Source of the DNA: Trichopria drosophilae
Taxonomy: Eukaryota; Arthropoda; Insecta; Hymenoptera; Diapriidae
Length of the DNA stretch: 64,000 bases
Assembly (NCBI GenBank): GCA_030407085.1
Contig: CM059586.1
Location: forward strand, 30,243,501 to 30,307,500
Direction: 5' to 3'
Of this stretch, positions 55,201-61,200 are shown piece by piece. A model generated the notes under the pieces. It had not been told where the DNA came from. It saw only the letters and a program-made list of their open reading frames with translations, and did no database searches. Numbering within the stretch: position 1 is the first letter of the stretch; each line of letters opens with the position of its first letter. The translations under genes were made by a program, and so were the position numbers.

Positions 55201-58200
55201 TAATTCCGAAAATTCTCTGTCTGTTCTGAATAATTTCTTTGGTAATTTCTAGGATACCTTCTATAGTAATTAGACTTTTAAGATAACACCCTTAAGAGGG
55301 TTTTAAAGTGTTCCGCCGGTAAGGTAGGAAATTTCACTAAAAAACGTAAATAAAAGATGATTAAATAACGTTTTTACAATTCGGGCTCTGTAAGAGCAAT
55401 TCTAAGCACTATAAATAGTTTCCTAGAAAATACCAAACATATTAATTGAAAACTGGCCGAGAATTTACGGAAATAAGTGATTTTTATTTATTTCCAAAAA
55501 TTCTCGGTCAATTCTCAATTAATTTCCTTAGAATTTTCTAGGATACCATCTATAGTAATTAAAATTGCCCTTACAGGGCCCCAATTTTGAAAAATCGGTT
55601 CAGTAATTTGTTATTTACGGGTTTTAGTGAAAATCCCTACCTTATCGGACGAGCACTTCAGAATCTCCTTAAGGGATGTCTAAAGTGTTGCGGTAGACAA
55701 CGTAATTTTATAACTTAAATTTTCCAATTAAACGCAAACTATGTAGATATATATTAAAGTCCATATCTATTTGAACGAGAATTTAAAGTATAAATTTCCT
55801 TAGTGTACTCATGCAGTTTGCGTTCTTAATAACGAAATTTATTCTTGTCAATTCTCGCTCATTTCTGAACTGTTTTCGATGAAATTTGTTATACATTCAT
55901 AAAAAAATGGTAAACTAGCTTTAAAATAGTAGTGCATTGTAAATTCTCTCTAAAACGCGATTTTTAATGAAAATAGGCGTCAATGAAAACGAAGTTGGTT
56001 AGTCTTAGTGACTTGTATAAAGTGGTGGTTAGAATTGTTATTCAAGTCGAATAACGTAGTGTTTAATTACAGCTTGGAATTTGTAGTTATTAGTATCACA
56101 AGTAATGTGAAAAATGTGTTATTCGTTAATAAGTACAACTATCTTAAAAGACCTCTTGCCGCAAGTGCACGAATTCTCTTGTTATATAATCAAAAGGATT
56201 ATTTTACTTATGGTAAGTGGATTTCTACTTGCCTGAAGTGAAATCCATTTATGGCAAGAGGACGCAAGATTTTAAAAACACTGACCACAATATGTACTTT
56301 CCCGAGTAAAAATATATCGTCTCTGAAAGATCTTTCCGAGATCTCGCAAGTTTAATCTAATGGGACGGAGCGAGATCATTGAGGGATGAACAAAAAAGTT
56401 AACATAATATGTTAAAATTATCGATTAAAAAATAAAATAGTTAAATAAAAAAAAATTATCACCGTCGGGATTCGAACCCGAGTCCTTTCGTTCTTGAACC
56501 TGGAACTCTAACCACTCGGATAGACATTCATTTGAAGAAGGATAACAAATCACACGTATTTGAGTGAGTCGATCATTGAAATTCGGCATTTATATGTGTC
56601 ACTTGTTATATGTCAGTAAATGACTGGCTAGCAGGGTGGTTAGAGTTCCAGATTCAAGACTGAAAGGTCCCTAGATTGAATCCCGACAGTGATCATTTTT
56701 TTTTTATTTAAATATTTTATATTTTAATCGATAATTTTAACATACTATTTTAACCTTTTTGTTCATTTCGCAACAATCTCGTTCCGTCCCATTAGCAAGA
56801 TCTTTGCGAGATTAAACCCTATTTTTAATAATTAAACCCGCGAGATCTCGGAAAGATCTTCCAGAGACGAATTTTTCCTACTCTGGTCAGAATAATATAT
56901 GAAAATGTTTGTTGAATTGATCGCTTATCGAAATAATTAAATTAAATAAGAAATAACGGTTTTATAGTTCTTTGATAAGTAATTGTACTATATTATAATT
57001 ATAACTGTTTATTGTTTTTGTGAAAATGTCCGTTATCATGGATTAAGTATCCCACAGGAGATGAAATGGACTTATTCGAACTTACTCTACAAAAATTTGT
57101 ATAACAAATATCTACAAAAATATAATGTAATTTTGTGAATAGCCAAGGCATTGGTCGAAACGTCCAAATAGTTTTTCAACTGACCATGCAATTGTCGTCT
57201 GACACATAGTCTACCTATTCAATAATTTCATGATATTAAATATAATAAGAAAAGTACATAATGCATAAAGTGATCGAAATTTTAAATCCAAATTTTAGCC
57301 CCGCACAATTAGCGCTCCACCTCAAGGAAGGACTGTTATAAAATCAGAATCCCGAATTCCAGTATTAAATACCAGAGACAGAATCGTAGAACATCAGAGT
57401 TACACAAAAGCTTCTGCACATCGTGAAATGGATGCACATTCTACTCAGGAACGTCGAGAACGAAGACTGTCGACTCCGGAATGTTTGGAAAATGCAACTT
57501 CTTGTCACGAAAATGGCGGGTGGGTTGAAAATGAATCGGTTATGTATGTTTTGTTTGTTATGTTTAATTCCTCTTCATTAAAGTTATTCAGAATAGCATT
57601 TCTTAATCGTACCAAAAATAGCATGTTTTGTTTTATGTATTTCGATTATATGAAAATTCATTTGTTCCATATTTTCCATACTGTTTTCCATAAAATTCTT
57701 TATGCATTTGTGTTATTACTGTAATGGTCGATACAAAGTCGATGAAGCAGAATGGCCCTCATTCAATTATACATGTTTTAAAAAATATTTTCATAATTAC
57801 ATGCTTTGGAATGAGTGTGGAAATAATTTTATAAATGCCTACATGAGTCTCAGAGATATACAATTTTTGTTTATTTTTGAGCTTCGTTATCAACAGGAAA
57901 CTGCATTAATATTTACCAAAAACTTTAGTAGAATTATTTGTTATGATATCCAGGCTGCTCTTTCAGATTCTGAAATCGGAATTGCAAAAAAATAAAATTC
58001 TAAAAATAGAGTTTTAAGATAGGCTTGATTTCTTCAATATAAAATTCTAAAAAGATACCGTCATTTTTTGTTTGAAAAAAAATAAGAGTTAATATTTTGT
58101 TTGTACAAATACGTCTTACCAGACAAGAATACGCATCGATAAATACCTGAAGGTTTAAAATATTCCGTCTACAAGGCCTAAGTTTTAAAGTCCCCATGCA

Positions 58201-61200
58201 TCCTTTTTAGAAGGTCAAAATGGCAGTCCAAAAATGGAGGTCAAAAGAATTTTTCTTTTACGCAAGTATAACTAAGTATTCGAATTCTTTAAAAAATGAC
58301 GATGTTTTATGACATTTGGTAGCTACTGGTCTTTGACGTCGCTGATTAGGAATTTAAAGACAGATTTTGAAAATTCAAAATGGCAGATCAAATATGGCGG
58401 GCAGGTTTTAAAAATCGTTCAAACCTTTTTCTGAGGTAGAAGTCGAAGCTGATTTATGACGAGTTTACTCCGGGGTTCTTGAGATTACTGATTACGAATC
58501 TGAAGTAATTACACTGTCTAAAGAACACGTAGTATTTTCAAAACTTAAACGATATACGTAAAATTGTAAACAGCCCACTTTTAGTCGGACTATTTATAAA
58601 TTGTAAGGTTTGTACTGTAAATTACCAGCGGCCTCTAAAAACCTCCAGGCAACAAACTTCAAACGGATTTTGTTTGAGTTAAAAAGGAAAGTAGTTCGCC
58701 ATGTTGGATTCGCCATTTTGAATTTTTAAAATCTTGCTTATTCATAATAGGCGACCTCAAAAACCACTAGCTACCAAGTGTCATAAAAAATCACCATTTC
58801 TTAACGAATTCAAATAGTATACAATACATTTGTGTAAAAGTAAAATTCTTTTGACCTCCATTTTAAAAAGTGAGTTACGAGATATTTTAAGCATTTATCG
58901 ACGATTATTCTTGTCGGAAAATGTACTTTTCCAAACAAACATTTTAAGACCTTATCTTTTGAAAAAATCTGGGCATCAAATAATGGTTGAAGTGTGTACT
59001 TTTCAAGACCATGAGGCCTTTTGTAAATGTTTCATATGGCGGACAAAATGGTGGATCATTTTCTTCAATAACTATGCGCTATTTTATAATTTGCAGTATT
59101 TTCCGTTGCGCTAATAGAAAGAGCGTTGCTTGAGCAGATGATTTGTTTCATTGCGTTTTAATACTAACAATAAGAAGTACTGTCAAACCAATTTTTGTAT
59201 ATTTGGTCCTTAATGGGTTGACGAAAATATGAAGCCTTGGCTGCTTGAATTATGTAAAAATAATATAAGAGCTCCCATACAATAGCGACAACTTTTATTG
59301 TGATCATTCATTAGGAAAAAAGGATTTTCATAAACTTTGTGTAATAACAAAATAAGAGCCTCATTGCTTAAAAAGTAGAGACTAGACAAAATAGCCGGAA
59401 TCTTGTCAAATATTATACAACGAATGAATATTTATTGGGACATTTGAAATTAACTGTTTACTTCAATTAGAGAAATGTTTTGTTATATTCTATCAAATTT
59501 ATTAAAAAGAACATATTCTCAGTTCAAATAAACATTTACTTGTGATCACTTTAATATATATTACACATTTTGTACTATTAACATAAGTGTTTTACGTTAA
59601 TACCATTTTGGTGGCTTGACTCAATTTGAATTTGATAAATATTCGGTTTAACCATGTTTTGGGTTGTATACACCATTTCAATATTCTCCGTTGAAAATTT
59701 CTTTTAAAAACTGATTTGACATAATACGAACATATATGTTACTGTATAAAATGAAATATTTATGTTTTTGACATATTAGTGAAGTAATTATATTTATTTA
59801 CTACAAAAATTGAAGGATGTCTAAAGAAAATAATTTAATAGCATTTGTTTTACTATTATTTCCAGGCCTTCAACTCAACAACGAAAAAGGCATCTGGCGA
59901 AAAATACTTCCGATCGAATGGTACGTAAAACAGGCATTTTTTAGAATAATAATAATCTTAATTACTCTTGTAAAAAACACATCTTACAAATACAAATGAA
60001 ATCTAATTTTTTCCCGGTCAAGTATAATATTAATTCGTAACTAAATTTTGAATTTTTTATTCTGTATTTTAATATTGTGAGATGTTAAAAGATGTTTGTG
60101 TCTTTGCAAATTAAAATGAGAAAACCTACTTGATAAATTTATAAAGGTTAAGTACGAAAATATTCGGGAATGTTTTCAGAATAGATAATTGATACGAAAT
60201 TAAGGAATAGCTTTGTAATTATGTTATAATAATTATGTGTAACATATGTAATATGTTTGATATTATTTTTAAAGTAAATATTCATTAGTAACTTGTTTGA
60301 ATTTCCAAAAAGTGAAATTTCGTAAACGATTAAACTGGATTTCCTCGAGAAGGAAGAATTAATAATAACCTTAATAATAATTCCTTCATGCAAGTTGCTA
60401 GTATTAAACTGATTATAACAAACTTTAAATCTAGTCGATTAATTTTTTGTTAATTTATTATACTATTACAATTTTATTCTATTTATTGCTTTATTTTTAG
60501 TTATTATAAATTGAAAGAAGAAAAAATATTTTTTATACAGCAATTCAGATTATAGCAGATAATACGAACTTAAAGAATAACTTCTTAATCATTTCTAAAT
60601 GAATGAATTTTAATGTCGTTAAAAAAAATCGAAAGTACATCCAAAAATGCAGTAAGTTTACGAGAATATTTCATTTACCTTTGAGAGCATTTCATACATT
60701 TTCAATATCTATAATCTTGATAATTTATCAAACATAATTTTCAAAGTTTATACTTTTAGAATTGCTATGTTCAATATTTCTAAATATACCTGCAATAATA
60801 ACATACTTATAAAAATCGAGTAGTTTTTTAGGGATGAAAACACTGACAATAATCTATATCAAGATATCACAGATTAAAGAACAATATTTGAATTTTAAAA
60901 CTGCGTTGAAGACATGCATAAAATCAGTTCAAATTTTAGATATGTTTGTAGTTATTAACTTTAACGATCCATTTAACGACCCAAACATCCAAATTCAAAT
61001 ATGAAATTGCTACACCAATGCCAACAAAATTGTTGGGAGCACATTTTTTGTTATGTTTCGGAAATATTTTTATAGTAGGTAAAGTTCAAATAGTGAATAT
61101 TGGATTGAATTTACTAGTTATTTTAATTTTATACGAACGAAGATGATGAAATGAGTTTAATGATTTGTATTTTCGTAATTGTAGTCGCCAAAGGGAAAGA

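Larger units (their letters stand above)
56281..56887. mobile_element. Palindromic element with two head-to-head tRNA-like sequences
   Basis: Outer ends CTGACCA and TGGTCAG, then TCGTCTCTGAAAGATCTTTC, CGAGATCTCGC at the left face the inverted copy at the right (GCGAGATCTCGGAAAGATCT, TCCAGAGACGA). Inside each arm is a tRNA-like sequence, followed outward by a T/A tract and ATCGATAATTTTAACAT-type sequence. The arms are roughly 250-280 bp. It could be two tRNA-derived SINEs inserted head to head, or one palindromic element. Confidence 0.8.
54153..57298. other. TOGARAM intron 12
   Basis: Contains a nested repeat block at 55140-55700 and the tRNA-like palindrome at 56281-56887. 56150-56275 has a small inverted pair (CCTCTTGCC and GGCAAGAGG). 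No exon seen. Confidence 0.5.

Noticed and set aside
56459..56530. Functional tRNA gene
   Set aside because: A and B boxes and the T stem are present, but the acceptor stem does not pair and the sequence is mirrored in an inverted copy. It is a tRNA-derived element, not a tRNA gene.
57520..57541. Alternative later donor for TOGARAM exon 13 (GTTATG)
   Set aside because: The site is weak and would put exon 14 in a frame that cannot join exon 15 in the clear SPKGKSSPVCH frame.
57702..57995. 97-codon plus frame in TOGARAM intron 13
   Set aside because: A segment (GRYKVDEAEWPSFNY) looks faintly protein-like, but no splice sites join it in phase to exons 13 or 14.
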